Assembly: GCF_000590555.1 (NCBI RefSeq)
Contig: NC_022198.1
Span: forward strand, 310,001-374,000
DNA from: Corynebacterium argentoratense DSM 44202
Lineage (GTDB): Bacteria > Actinomycetota > Actinomycetes > Mycobacteriales > Mycobacteriaceae
DNA: 64,000 nucleotides
Reading direction: 5' to 3'
Numbering within the stretch: position 1 is the first letter of the stretch; each line of letters starts with the position of its first letter. The notes beneath the pieces are model-generated. The model was given only the letters and a program-made list of their open reading frames with translations. It was not told the origin of the DNA and did not search any database. The position numbers and the translations under genes were made by a program. Shown here piece by piece: positions 38,241 to 46,728 of this stretch.

Positions 38241-38684
38241 GCTCAGACGGCGGCTCGTTGTTGCTTTCGCATGCGACTATCGGTTTGCCAATGGCTGCCC
38301 TAACAGGTGTGGTTCAATGAGCCGCATCTGTATCTTGATTTTTTATCCAGGGGCGCCACTATATGTAGTGCCCCTGCTTTTACCCCCGGTCGGCAGGGGT
38401 GCCTGCGAGGGGAAGTGGAAAAAAGTTTCTCTTGGGGCTTGTGTGATTGCTGTGAACTCAGTGCGGTGGCATTTCCCCAGGTTTTGGGGAAGATTGTCTT
38501 TTTTTCTTGACGTGTCACCCTCTGGGGGTGTGTAATCACATTTGTGTAACAGAGCTGGTTTATATGTAGACTGGCTCCACTAGATGTTGATAAACCTATC
38601 GTTGATATTTTCCGCCCGCCCGATCGGCATGTGGTCAAGGATTCGGTAGAGACTGGGTTTCCCGGCTAGGAGCGAGGAGCGTTC
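38241..38684. other. Intergenic region upstream of whiB2/whcD
   Basis: These 444 bases contain no convincing gene. Two hairpins look like terminators: about 38347-38381, AGGGGC...GCCCCT then CTTTT, and about 38471-38505, TTCCCCA...TTGGGGAA then a T-rich run. Then come TTGACG (about 38511) and TGTAAT (about 38535), a good promoter pair, and the symmetric word TGTG-TAAT-CACA just past it. The leader to the GTG at 38685 is about 140 bases. Confidence 0.6.
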
Positions 38685-38990
38685 GTGGAAGACTTTGCAA
38701 ACGACGCGTCTCTCCGTAGTGCACGCACTACTGGAGGTGTGGCCAGAATGGACGCATTGTTCCAGGCTGTCGAGCAAGAGTGGCAGGAATATGCACTCTG
38801 CGCTCAAACAGATCCAGAGGCTTTCTTCCCAGAAAAGGGCGGCTCCACCCGCGAAGCCAAGCGCATTTGCCAAGCCTGCTCGGTTCGCGATGAATGCCTG
38901 GAGTATGCACTACTCAACGATGAGCGTTTCGGAATCTGGGGCGGGCTTTCTGAGCGTGAGCGCCGCCGCTTGAAAAAGCAGATTTCTTAA
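38685..38990 (+). CDS. whcD: WhiB-family iron-sulfur regulator WhiB2/WhcD
   Basis: This 101-residue regulator has four cysteines (Cys39, 62, 65, 71) to bind a 4Fe-4S cluster, the GIWGG turn (83-87) and the basic RERRRLKKQ tail for DNA. WhiB2/WhcD acts in cell division and envelope control with sigma factors. The GTG at 38685 has GCGAGGAGC upstream. The short N-terminal extension before MDAL is somewhat longer than in some relatives, and an internal ATG at 38748 is possible. Confidence 0.93.
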   Translation: MEDFANDASLRSARTTGGVARMDALFQAVEQEWQEYALCAQTDPEAFFPEKGGSTREAKRICQACSVRDECLEYALLNDERFGIWGGLSERERRRLKKQIS

Positions 38991-38994
38991 AATT

Positions 38995-39021
38995 AAACCC
39001 GCAGTCACTGCGGGTTTTTCT
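38995..39021 (+). terminator. Terminator after whcD
   Basis: AAACCCGCAG and CTGCGGGTTT form a 10-bp hairpin with loop TCA, followed by TTTT. Confidence 0.9.
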
Positions 39022-39057
39022 ATATCTTCACCAGGTATTGGGCCGGCCCGGTGGGGG

Positions 39058-39486
39058 CTAGAAGCGCTCAAAATCGGGGTCGATGACGCTCGGGTCAACG
39101 TTAAGATATGTCGCCGCAAGGGATGTCAATACATAGGCCAATAACTCGGCGCGTTCCTTTGAATCGGCGCACCGCTGCTCTATAGGCTGCCGGAAGACAA
39201 CCAAACGTGCACGCGTGGGCTTACCGCGATGGTCGACACCAGCCGGGATAACGCGTCCCAATGGCACCGGGCCGTCAGAGATTACCTCTTCGGGATAGAT
39301 CTCCATGAAGCGCATGCGGGGGATCAAATCCACTGCGACGTCAATAGATTCCAGCTGCTGCGGAAATTTCCGAGCGATCGGGCCGTAAGCCTCCAGCACC
39401 GCGGCGTCAAAAAGATCGCTTCGGCTTTTATATATCGGCACGGTTTGGGGCAAGACCGGACCCCGGACACCATGGCGATTTCTCAT
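39058..39486 (-). CDS. Metallopeptidase-like family protein (Rv3259 type), zinc motif lost
   Basis: This 142-residue protein occupies the slot of M. tuberculosis Rv3259, opposite whiB2 and DUF3499. The family fold is suggested by PRMRFMEIYPEEV and RARLVVFRQPIE. Many zincin-like relatives carry HExxH near the end; here the matching segment reads RAELLAYVLTSLAATYL with no His, so peptidase activity is unlikely. ATG 39486 is divergent to DUF3499 with a 87-base gap containing ACCGGTAACCGGT. Confidence 0.75.
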   Translation of the reverse strand: MRNRHGVRGPVLPQTVPIYKSRSDLFDAAVLEAYGPIARKFPQQLESIDVAVDLIPRMRFMEIYPEEVISDGPVPLGRVIPAGVDHRGKPTRARLVVFRQPIEQRCADSKERAELLAYVLTSLAATYLNVDPSVIDPDFERF

Positions 39487-39573
39487 GGCCTCAAGGTTAA
39501 ACCGGTAACCGGTGGGGGCAGTGTTCGGCGCGCCGAATGCAGACTCTCAACTTCAGGTCTAGACTTGGCGGAC

Positions 39574-40005
39574 GTGAGTCAATTCCGACGTTGTTCCCGC
39601 CCCGGCTGCGGCAAACCCGCCGTAGCGACGCTCACCTACGCCTATGCCGAATCCACAGCAGTGGTCGGCCCCCTGGCTGCGACAAGCGAACCCCATAGCT
39701 GGGACCTTTGCGAGCATCACGCCGAAAAAATTACAGCCCCCCTTGGATGGGAGCTTCTACGAGTAGACGACATCACCATCGACGACGATGACGATGACCT
39801 CACGGCGCTAGCAAAGGCAGTACGCGAAGCCGTACGTCACCCCAGTGGTTTGGTCGCCGACAGCCCCGCAACCGAGTACCGCAGTAGCCACCCCGCGCAC
39901 AATGCGAAACAAGGCACAGATCGCAACGCCACCAAAGACGCGAGCCAGCGCTCCGGCAAGGGCGAACGCGGCCACCTGCGCTTGGTGTCTTCGGACGAGG
40001 ATTAA
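39574..40005 (+). CDS. DUF3499 family protein (Rv3258c type)
   Basis: This 143-residue protein has an N-terminal zinc-ribbon-like part: CSRPGC near residue 6, LCEHHAEKI near 50 and GWELLRV. A long acidic then polar tail follows (DDDDDD run about 66-71). Zinc binding by CxxxxC and CxxHH is inferred. The function is unknown, but the gene is conserved before phosphomannomutase. GTG 39574 follows TAGACT by 8 bases, so the mRNA is probably leaderless; the frame continues upstream but has no site. Confidence 0.88.
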   Translation: MSQFRRCSRPGCGKPAVATLTYAYAESTAVVGPLAATSEPHSWDLCEHHAEKITAPLGWELLRVDDITIDDDDDDLTALAKAVREAVRHPSGLVADSPATEYRSSHPAHNAKQGTDRNATKDASQRSGKGERGHLRLVSSDED

Positions 40006-40065
40006 ACAACCTCGCCACAACCTACTAGGCTAGTGGGGTCAATCGTCCCATATTTGAGGAGAATA

Positions 40066-41445
40066 ATGCGCACTCGCGAATCCGTCGAGGCCGTCATTAA
40101 GGCTTACGACGTCCGTGGTGTCGTCGGCGAAGATGGTTTTGACGCCGACTTCATGCGTGAAACCGGAGCGGCCTTCGGCCGTCTCATGCGAACCGAAGGT
40201 GCCCGCGTCGTCGCGGTGGGCCACGATATGCGCGATTCCTCGCCTCAGCTGTCCGCAGCCTTCGGCGAGGGCGTAGCAAGCCAAGGGCTGGATGTTATTG
40301 CCCTCGGCCTCACATCCACCGACGAGCTCTACTACGCAAGTGGTGTGCTGGAGTGCCCCGGCGCCATGTTCACCGCTAGCCACAACCCTGCGAAATACAA
40401 CGGGATCAAAATGTGCCGCTCAGGTGCCCGCCCCGTCGGCCAAGACAGTGGTTTGAAGACCATCATCGACGACCTAGTCCAGGGCGTGGAGCCCTACGGG
40501 TCCACCCCAGGCACCATCGAGGACCGCGACATGCTCGGCAGCTACGCCGAGTACTTGCGCGAGCTGGTCGACCTGCGCAACATCCGCCCGTTGAAGGTCG
40601 CCGTGGACGCAGGCAACGGCATGGCCGGCTTGACTGTTCCGGAAGTCTTCAAGGGCCTGCCCATTGAGATCGTCGACCTGTACTTCGAGCTTGACGGTAA
40701 CTTCCCGAACCACGAAGCCAACCCGTTGGAGCCCTCCAACCTGGTTGATCTTCAGCGCTTTGTCGTCGAGCAAAAAGCAGACATTGGCCTGGCCTTTGAT
40801 GGTGACGCCGATCGTTGCTTCGTCGTCGATGAACGCGGCGAGGCCGTCAGCCCCTCCGCTGTGTGCGCCATCGTCGCCGAACGCTACTTGGCTGATAATC
40901 CGGGTGCAACCATCATCCACAATCTGATCACATCCAAGGCCGTGCCCGAGCTCATCGCCGAAAAGGGCGGCACCGCTGTGCGAACCCGCGTCGGTCACTC
41001 CTTCATCAAGGCACAGATGGCCGAAACCGGTGCTGTGTTTGGCGGCGAGCACTCTGCCCACTATTACTTCAGCGAGTTCTTCAACGCGGATTCCGGCATG
41101 CTGGCCGCTTTGCACGTCCTAGCTGCCTTGGGTAGCCAGGAACAGCCGCTCAGCGTCATGATGAAAGATTACGAACGCTACGTTGCATCCGGCGAGCTTA
41201 ATTCTCGCCTGGCCAGCGCAGAGGCTGGTGCAGAGCGCACCCAGGCCGTGCTTGATGCATTTGCCGACCGCATCGAGTCCACAGACACCCTCGACGGCGT
41301 CACGGTGGATCTGAAGGGCACGCCCGCTTGGTTCAACATTCGTGCCTCCAACACCGAACCGCTACTGCGCCTCAATGTTGAAGGCGAAACATCTGAGCAG
41401 GTTGATGCTCTCGTCGAAGAGATTCTGGGCATCATCCGCGCCTAA
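40066..41445 (+). CDS. pmmA: Phosphomannomutase/phosphoglucomutase
   Basis: This 459-residue alpha-D-phosphohexomutase interconverts mannose-6-P and mannose-1-P. The start VIKAYDVRG, the phosphoserine loop FTASHNPAKYNGIK, the metal loop FDGDADRC and the sugar-binding GGEHSAHYY are intact. The ATG at 40066 has TGAGGAG upstream. It directly precedes manA; the SIS-domain gene that separates them in mycobacteria is absent. Confidence 0.94.
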   Translation: MRTRESVEAVIKAYDVRGVVGEDGFDADFMRETGAAFGRLMRTEGARVVAVGHDMRDSSPQLSAAFGEGVASQGLDVIALGLTSTDELYYASGVLECPGAMFTASHNPAKYNGIKMCRSGARPVGQDSGLKTIIDDLVQGVEPYGSTPGTIEDRDMLGSYAEYLRELVDLRNIRPLKVAVDAGNGMAGLTVPEVFKGLPIEIVDLYFELDGNFPNHEANPLEPSNLVDLQRFVVEQKADIGLAFDGDADRCFVVDERGEAVSPSAVCAIVAERYLADNPGATIIHNLITSKAVPELIAEKGGTAVRTRVGHSFIKAQMAETGAVFGGEHSAHYYFSEFFNADSGMLAALHVLAALGSQEQPLSVMMKDYERYVASGELNSRLASAEAGAERTQAVLDAFADRIESTDTLDGVTVDLKGTPAWFNIRASNTEPLLRLNVEGETSEQVDALVEEILGIIRA

Positions 41446-41470
41446 ATACATCACAAAGGTTAAGACACAC

Positions 41471-42685
41471 ATGCAGTTGCTCACTGGTATTGTCCGCAAT
41501 TACCCGTGGGGCTCCCGCACAGCTTTGGCACGCTTGCGTGGGGCAGAACCCACTGACCAGCGCGAAGCAGAAATGTGGTTCGGGGCGCATCCCCTTGCTC
41601 CTTCACTGGTGGGGGAGCGCACGCTGATCGATGTCATCGCTGACGACCCCACTCATAGTCTGGGGAACACTGCCGATCAGGGCCAGGGATTGCCATTCTT
41701 GCTTAAGCTGCTCGCTGCCGATGAGGTGTTGTCCCTGCAGGCGCACCCTTCCCGTGAACAGGCGAAAGAGGGCTATGCCCGTGAAAACGAGGCAGGTATT
41801 GCCCTCAACGCACCGCACCGCAACTACAAAGACGACAATCACAAACCCGAGTTGATCGTTGCTCTAAGCGAGTTCGAGGCGATGGCGGGGTTCCGTCCAG
41901 TGCCGTTGACTAATGAACTGTTTGATGTGCTGGCGTGCCCCGAGCTGGAGCGTTATCGTTCCCTGCTGCCGGATGCTCCCGCGGATTCGGTAGCACAGGG
42001 TTCGGGCGACAATGTTCGGGCGTTGTTTACCACGTGGATCACTATCCCACCTGCGGCCCGTGTTGAGCTGATCAGTGCTGTGGTGGCTAGTGCGCGTGCG
42101 GTGCTTGATGATTCTTCGAGGGAAGTCCCACAGTGGATGCGCGAGGCCTTAAGCAACATCGTTGAGCTCAATGAGATGTATCCCGGGGACGTGGGTGTCC
42201 TGGGTGCGTTGCTGCTGAACAAGTTGACCTTGCAGCCCGGCGAGGCTTTGTATTTGGATGCCGGCAACCTGCACGCGTACGTGCGGGGCTTGGGCGTTGA
42301 GATCATGGCGAATTCGGACAACGTGTTGCGCGGCGGGTTGACGTCCAAGCATGTTGACGTGCCGGAGTTGGTGAAGGTGCTGAACTTCGACACTTTGGAG
42401 GATGCCCGTTTGGCGGGGGAAGAGTCCGTGGTGGAGGGTGCCCGTGTCGTCCGCTACCCGGTTCCGATCGATGAGTTTGCGCTGACACGCGTGGAGCTTG
42501 ATGGCCGCTGGGAGGTACCTACGGGTACTCCGACGATCATCGTGTGCACTGAGGGCACTGTGAAGGCTGATGACGCCGCGACGGTTCTGGACCTGCGTGC
42601 CGGTGAGGCCGCATGGATTCCTGCTGGAAACGCACAGGTTGTGCTCGAGGGCAGCGGACAGTTGTTTGTTGCAACACATGCCTAA
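41471..42685 (+). CDS. manA: Mannose-6-phosphate isomerase
   Basis: This 404-residue type I isomerase links fructose-6-P to mannose-6-P. Zinc ligands are seen in LSLQAHPSREQA, DNHKPELIVAL and AGNLHAYVRG. RGGLTSKHVDVPELVKVL is the signature with the catalytic Arg. The ATG at 41471 follows AAAGGTTAAG. It is co-transcribed with pmmA, giving both enzymes needed before GDP-mannose synthesis by ManC. Confidence 0.95.
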   Translation: MQLLTGIVRNYPWGSRTALARLRGAEPTDQREAEMWFGAHPLAPSLVGERTLIDVIADDPTHSLGNTADQGQGLPFLLKLLAADEVLSLQAHPSREQAKEGYARENEAGIALNAPHRNYKDDNHKPELIVALSEFEAMAGFRPVPLTNELFDVLACPELERYRSLLPDAPADSVAQGSGDNVRALFTTWITIPPAARVELISAVVASARAVLDDSSREVPQWMREALSNIVELNEMYPGDVGVLGALLLNKLTLQPGEALYLDAGNLHAYVRGLGVEIMANSDNVLRGGLTSKHVDVPELVKVLNFDTLEDARLAGEESVVEGARVVRYPVPIDEFALTRVELDGRWEVPTGTPTIIVCTEGTVKADDAATVLDLRAGEAAWIPAGNAQVVLEGSGQLFVATHA

Positions 42686-42710
42686 AATGGCCTGTTTCTA
42701 GCAATACGTT

Positions 42711-42757
42711 AAAGGTTGGTCGGGGCCACACAGTGGGGTGGCCCCGACCAACCTTTT
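42711..42757. terminator. Strong bidirectional terminator
   Basis: A perfect 19-bp inverted repeat (42711-42729/42738-42756) with an 8-base loop and T/A runs lies between convergent manA and the acidic secreted protein. Confidence 0.95.
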
Positions 42758-42777
42758 TGCTATCTAGCGCTGGATGC

Positions 42778-43740
42778 TTAGGCGTCGTCGCTCGCGGTGC
42801 CGGTCGAATCCTCAGTCGTTGAGTCATCGTCGGTGAAGGAGAGCTCGACTACAACCTCGTCGTCAACATCTACGGCATCCGCAGTGTCTACAGTGTCGAG
42901 CTCTGTGTCGGCGTCAGCGGAATCAGACTCCTCAGTATCTACAGTATCGACAGTATCTACTGCTTCAGCATCGGTGTCTGTGTCCTCAGCGCTTGCGGTA
43001 TCCTCGACCTCTGCAGTGTCGAGGGTGTCGGCATCCGCGAGTGTGTCTACAGCGTCAGGCAGCGCTCCGGTGTCATCCGGGGTCATGTCTACATCTTCCC
43101 ACGGATCCAAAGCATCAAAGTTGAGCAAAGAGACAGGGTTTTCGGAATTATAGCCGCTTTGCATGATCTCGATGGGTTCGCCATATTCATTGGTGCGCAT
43201 GAGCATCCACAGGCCGGTGTCCGTCACTCGCACAATTTGAACGCCACCGTAGTAGACGTTGGTTTCCAACGCGGCGTTGGAGTTCAGGATGTTCATGAAC
43301 TCCTGCCAGCGTGAGGGGGCTGCCGGAGTATCCGTGCCAGGGGTGGAGCGAGGCGGACGGCGATGAGAAGCGGTTTCGGTGGTGCTCTCCTTGGTCGTCG
43401 TGCGCTCCCGCGCAGTTGAGGCACGTCCAGCGCCTACCGAGGGGGCCACTCGAGCAGCGCTTTCACGCAACAGCGGGGGTTGGAATTCCTGGTTGGCACT
43501 GAAGGCCCGCGAGGGAGATGTGGTGGAGCTCTGCGCAGACGCGTTCGGAGGCATCAGCGGGTCTGAGGACGGCGAGCTCTCCTTCGAGGTTATGGTGAAC
43601 CCTGAGCGAACAGCGACATCGATGTGATAATCCTCCGCTGACGGTGCGGCGTCATTATTCATTGAAGAAAATGCGATGCCGCCGGCGACGGCAGACCCAG
43701 CTGCCGCGCACGATAATAAGATGCCAATGTTGGACTTCAT
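42778..43740 (-). CDS. Secreted acidic repeat protein, unknown
   Basis: This 320-residue protein starts with a signal-like segment (ILLSCAAAGSAVAGGIAF). A Ser/Thr/Pro/Arg-rich middle and a compact middle piece (WQEFMNIL to WMLMRTNEYGEPIEIM, about 140-185) follow. A tail of about 110 residues is dominated by Asp, Thr, Val and Ala in units such as DTVDT. The tail is encoded by repeated GTATCTACAGT-type DNA on the plus strand. Such tails bind cations or act as flexible spacers. No family is recognised. It is not part of the conserved manA-sahH order in relatives. Confidence 0.7.
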   Translation of the reverse strand: MKSNIGILLSCAAAGSAVAGGIAFSSMNNDAAPSAEDYHIDVAVRSGFTITSKESSPSSDPLMPPNASAQSSTTSPSRAFSANQEFQPPLLRESAARVAPSVGAGRASTARERTTTKESTTETASHRRPPRSTPGTDTPAAPSRWQEFMNILNSNAALETNVYYGGVQIVRVTDTGLWMLMRTNEYGEPIEIMQSGYNSENPVSLLNFDALDPWEDVDMTPDDTGALPDAVDTLADADTLDTAEVEDTASAEDTDTDAEAVDTVDTVDTEESDSADADTELDTVDTADAVDVDDEVVVELSFTDDDSTTEDSTGTASDDA

Positions 43741-43796
43741 GGTCGGTACTGCTGCAGGTCCTTTCCCTGTAAGTCGCTTGGTGAAACTGAGGCAGC

Positions 43797-43814
43797 GAAT
43801 ATCTGTGAATATCT
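43797..43814. repeat. Short direct repeat upstream of the acidic protein gene
   Basis: GAATATCT occurs at 43797-43804 and again at 43807-43814. It lies in the divergent promoter region of the acidic protein and DUF4259 genes and might be a regulator site. Confidence 0.35.
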
Positions 43815-44028
43815 AGGTGGCCGATGTGGATCAAGTGGTTCGTGCTCATGTGGACGTCGAAAAGGCGTACCCTGGTTGTGAAAGCCAGGAAGCGGCCCGA
43901 AAGATCACACACAATCCTAAGAGAATTATTAAAAAACCTTAGAATCGGTGTGGTCTTCCGTGAAGTCCATACCGGCTAAGAAGAGTAACACTCAAACAGG
44001 CCAAAAGAAAGCGAAAGAGAGCAGCTCA

Positions 44029-44391
44029 ATGGGAGCGTGGGACGACATCATTTTCCGACAGGAATTCACGGTAGATTTCCTTGACGAAATCGACAGTCTC
44101 GACCCTGACGATCAGGTGGAAGCCATCGGCGATGCCTGCACGCTAGCGCAGGGTCTTAGTGGCGGTGACCTCAGCGGCGATGAGGACTATGTGCGGGGAC
44201 TATGCGCCGCGACGATCGCCGCCATTTGGGCAGGTGCGCCCTATAGTGCTGGCGACGTCGTTGAGGAGTACCCCTTCATTCGGACGCTTATCGGTCACGG
44301 CGATGAGGTGCTGAACGAGGCTGCACTTGAGCTACTGGAAAACGTTGACATGGACGTCGATATCGAGGCATACATCGAAGCCCTGAGCTAA
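44029..44391 (+). CDS. DUF4259 family protein
   Basis: This 120-residue acidic protein begins MGAWDD, the hallmark of DUF4259, followed by DFLDEIDSL and the helical IGDACTLAQGLSGG. The function is unknown. ATG 44029 has AAAGAGAG before it. A TAGAAT hexamer (43940-43945) suggests transcription starting near 43952, so an in-frame GTG at 43960 giving a Lys-rich extension is possible. Confidence 0.75.
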   Translation: MGAWDDIIFRQEFTVDFLDEIDSLDPDDQVEAIGDACTLAQGLSGGDLSGDEDYVRGLCAATIAAIWAGAPYSAGDVVEEYPFIRTLIGHGDEVLNEAALELLENVDMDVDIEAYIEALS

Positions 44392-44436
44392 GGGTTCCCA
44401 CGAGGCCTCTCAGCAGCTTGTCAACCCGCATTATCT

Positions 44437-44466
44437 AAGAAACTTTAAGAAAACTTAAAGTTTCTT
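44437..44466. repeat. Perfect 13-bp AT-rich hairpin before sahH
   Basis: AAGAAACTTTAAG (44437-44449) and CTTAAAGTTTCTT (44454-44466) flank AAAA. It lies 46 bases after DUF4259 and 110 bases before sahH. It could terminate the former or bind a regulator of the latter; it lacks a GC-rich stem. Confidence 0.5.
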
Positions 44467-44576
44467 CAGTTTGTTGGCAGCTGTCGCACTCCCTATGCCG
44501 GTGGGCCGCTTCGCACAATTACAATCGATCGAGAAGCTTGCTACAAGCGCCACAACCAATCCCTAAGGAGACCCCT

Positions 44577-46061
44577 GTGCCCCACGGTACGCAGAACAGC
44601 ACCAACACCGACGCCTTCACTGATTTTCGGGTCGCGGACTTGAGCCTGGCTGACGCCGGCCGGCACCAGATCCGCCTCGCCGAATACGAAATGCCAGGCC
44701 TCATGGAGCTGCGCCGCGAATACGCCGAGGAGCAGCCGCTCAAAGGTGCCCGTATTGCAGGCTCCATCCACATGACCGTCCAGACGGCCGTACTTATCGA
44801 AACCCTCACCGCACTGGGCGCAGACGTGCGCTGGGCCTCCTGCAACATTTTCTCCACCCAAGACGAGGCCGCCGCAGCAGTTGTCGTCGGTGACGGCACC
44901 GTCGAGCAACCCAATGGTGTGCCGGTCTTCGCGTGGAAGGGCGAAACCCTCGACGAGTATTGGTGGTGTCTCGACCAGATTTTTAGCTGGGGCGCAGATG
45001 CTGAAGGCAACGAGATCCTGCCCAACATGATCCTCGACGACGGTGGCGATGCCACCATGGCCGTCATCCGCGGGCGCCAATACGAAAACGACCGCCGCGT
45101 ACCCGAGGCCACCGCCGATAGCTCCGACGAACACATCGCCTTCCTTGGCATGCTGCGCGAGGTCCTCGAACGCGAACCCGGCCGCTGGGGTCGCATCGCA
45201 GAAGCCGTCCGCGGCGTCACCGAAGAAACCACCACCGGCGTGCACCGCCTCTACCACTTCGCTGAGGAAGGCACCCTGCCCTTCCCCGCTATGAACGTCA
45301 ACGACGCCGTCACCAAGTCCAAGTTCGACAACAAATACGGCACCCGCCACTCCCTCATCGACGGCATCAACCGCGCCACCGATATGCTCATGGGCGGCAA
45401 GAGCGTCCTCATCTGCGGTTACGGCGATGTTGGCAAGGGCTGTGCCGAAGCCATGGCCGGCCAAGGCGCCCGCGTCAAGGTCACTGAAGCAGACCCCATC
45501 AACGCCCTCCAAGCACTCATGGACGGCTTCCCCGTCGTCCACGTCGATGACGCTATCGCCGACGCCGACATCGTCATCACCGCCACCGGCAACCTGGGCA
45601 TCATCACATTCGAGCAGATGCTGAAGATGAAAGACCACGCCGTGCTCGGCAACATTGGCCATTTCGACAACGAAATCGACATGCACTCCCTGCTGCACCG
45701 CGACGACGTCCAGCGCGTGCATATCAAACCACAGGTCGACGAGTTCATCCTTCCCAACGGCACCGCCATCATCGTCCTGTCCGAAGGCCGCCTGCTGAAC
45801 CTGGGCAACGCCACCGGCCACCCCAGCTTCGTCATGTCCACCTCCTTCGCGGATCAGACGATCGCCCAAATCGAACTGTTCAACAACCACGCCAACTACG
45901 ACAAGCAGGTCTATCGTCTGCCCAAGATCCTCGACGAAAAGGTCGCGCGTATCCATGTCGAAGCACTCGGCGGCACCCTCACCGAACTGACCAAGGAACA
46001 AGCCGAATACATTGGCGTCGACGTCGCTGGCCCTTACAAGCCAGAGCACTACCGCTACTAA
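44577..46061 (+). CDS. sahH: S-adenosylhomocysteine hydrolase
   Basis: This 494-residue NAD-dependent enzyme splits S-adenosylhomocysteine to adenosine and homocysteine, clearing the product of methyltransferases. Active-site segments are [21 protein letters not shown], and [12 protein letters not shown] with the catalytic Lys. The NAD loop is [13 protein letters not shown] and the end is KPEHYRY. Length includes the mycobacterial-type insert. GTG 44577 has AAGGAG upstream. tmk begins two bases after its stop. Confidence 0.97.
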   Translation: MPHGTQNSTNTDAFTDFRVADLSLADAGRHQIRLAEYEMPGLMELRREYAEEQPLKGARIAGSIHMTVQTAVLIETLTALGADVRWASCNIFSTQDEAAAAVVVGDGTVEQPNGVPVFAWKGETLDEYWWCLDQIFSWGADAEGNEILPNMILDDGGDATMAVIRGRQYENDRRVPEATADSSDEHIAFLGMLREVLEREPGRWGRIAEAVRGVTEETTTGVHRLYHFAEEGTLPFPAMNVNDAVTKSKFDNKYGTRHSLIDGINRATDMLMGGKSVLICGYGDVGKGCAEAMAGQGARVKVTEADPINALQALMDGFPVVHVDDAIADADIVITATGNLGIITFEQMLKMKDHAVLGNIGHFDNEIDMHSLLHRDDVQRVHIKPQVDEFILPNGTAIIVLSEGRLLNLGNATGHPSFVMSTSFADQTIAQIELFNNHANYDKQVYRLPKILDEKVARIHVEALGGTLTELTKEQAEYIGVDVAGPYKPEHYRY

Positions 46062-46063
46062 AC

Positions 46064-46687
46064 ATGATCATCGCAATTGAAGGAATTGACGGCGCCGGTA
46101 AAAACACCCTGGTGCGTGCGCTGACGGGACTCATCGATCGGCCAGTGATCGTTCAAGCGTTCCCCAGGTATGGCACGCTGCACGCTGACCTCGCCGCCGA
46201 CGCACTCAAGCACAAGCTTGGTGACACCGTCGAGTCCATCCACGCGATGGCATTACTGTTCGCCCTCGACCGCTACGGGTACAAAGACACCCTGCTGTCT
46301 TACGCACCCGGTGGCACGCACGAACACGATGTGCTTTTGCTCGACCGATACGTTGCAAGCAACGCCGCCTACACAGCAGCACGGCTCGACAGCGTCGAAG
46401 GGCAGCACTTCGTCGCAGACCTGGAGTTCGGCCGCTTCGGCCTGCCCGCACCTGACCTGACTATCCTCCTAGGCACCGATGCTGATCTGGCTGCCCAGCG
46501 CGCACAACGCCGGGCAGAAGCCGACACGAGCAGAGCTCTCGACGCCTACGAAAGCGACAGTAGCCTGCAGGAACGCACCTTGGATGCCTACCGCAGGCTA
46601 GCTGACGACAACTGGCACGGGCCCTGGATGAGCGCACACCCCGACACCGACCCCCGCGACGTCGCTGCGTACATCGCCCAGCTTTAG
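46064..46687 (+). CDS. tmk: Thymidylate kinase
   Basis: This 207-residue kinase makes dTDP from dTMP. The P-loop reads EGIDGAGKNTL: the usual K-x-T/S is K-N-T as in mycobacterial Tmk. FPRYG, the LLLDRYVASNAAY DR motif and a lid rich in Arg (AQRAQRRAEAD) follow. It is coupled to sahH. In C. glutamicum and M. tuberculosis mtrA follows tmk; here the minus-strand Hsp90 cassette lies between them. Confidence 0.95.
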   Translation: MIIAIEGIDGAGKNTLVRALTGLIDRPVIVQAFPRYGTLHADLAADALKHKLGDTVESIHAMALLFALDRYGYKDTLLSYAPGGTHEHDVLLLDRYVASNAAYTAARLDSVEGQHFVADLEFGRFGLPAPDLTILLGTDADLAAQRAQRRAEADTSRALDAYESDSSLQERTLDAYRRLADDNWHGPWMSAHPDTDPRDVAAYIAQL

Positions 46688-46704
46688 TCGGCCGCACGAA
46701 CCGA

Positions 46705-46728
46705 CCAGGAGATCACTCCATCTCCTGG
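46705..46728. terminator. Hairpin between tmk and the TPR gene
   Basis: CCAGGAGAT and ATCTCCTGG (9-bp perfect stem, 6-base loop) overlap the stop of the TPR-like gene. They probably end transcription from both convergent units. Confidence 0.55.

Noticed and set aside
38134..38535. 133-residue frame between manC and whcD
   Set aside because: Starts inside manC in another frame and crosses two terminator-like hairpins.
44541..46049. 502-residue minus-strand frame opposite sahH
   Set aside because: sahH is fully conserved on the other strand and the frame has no family features.
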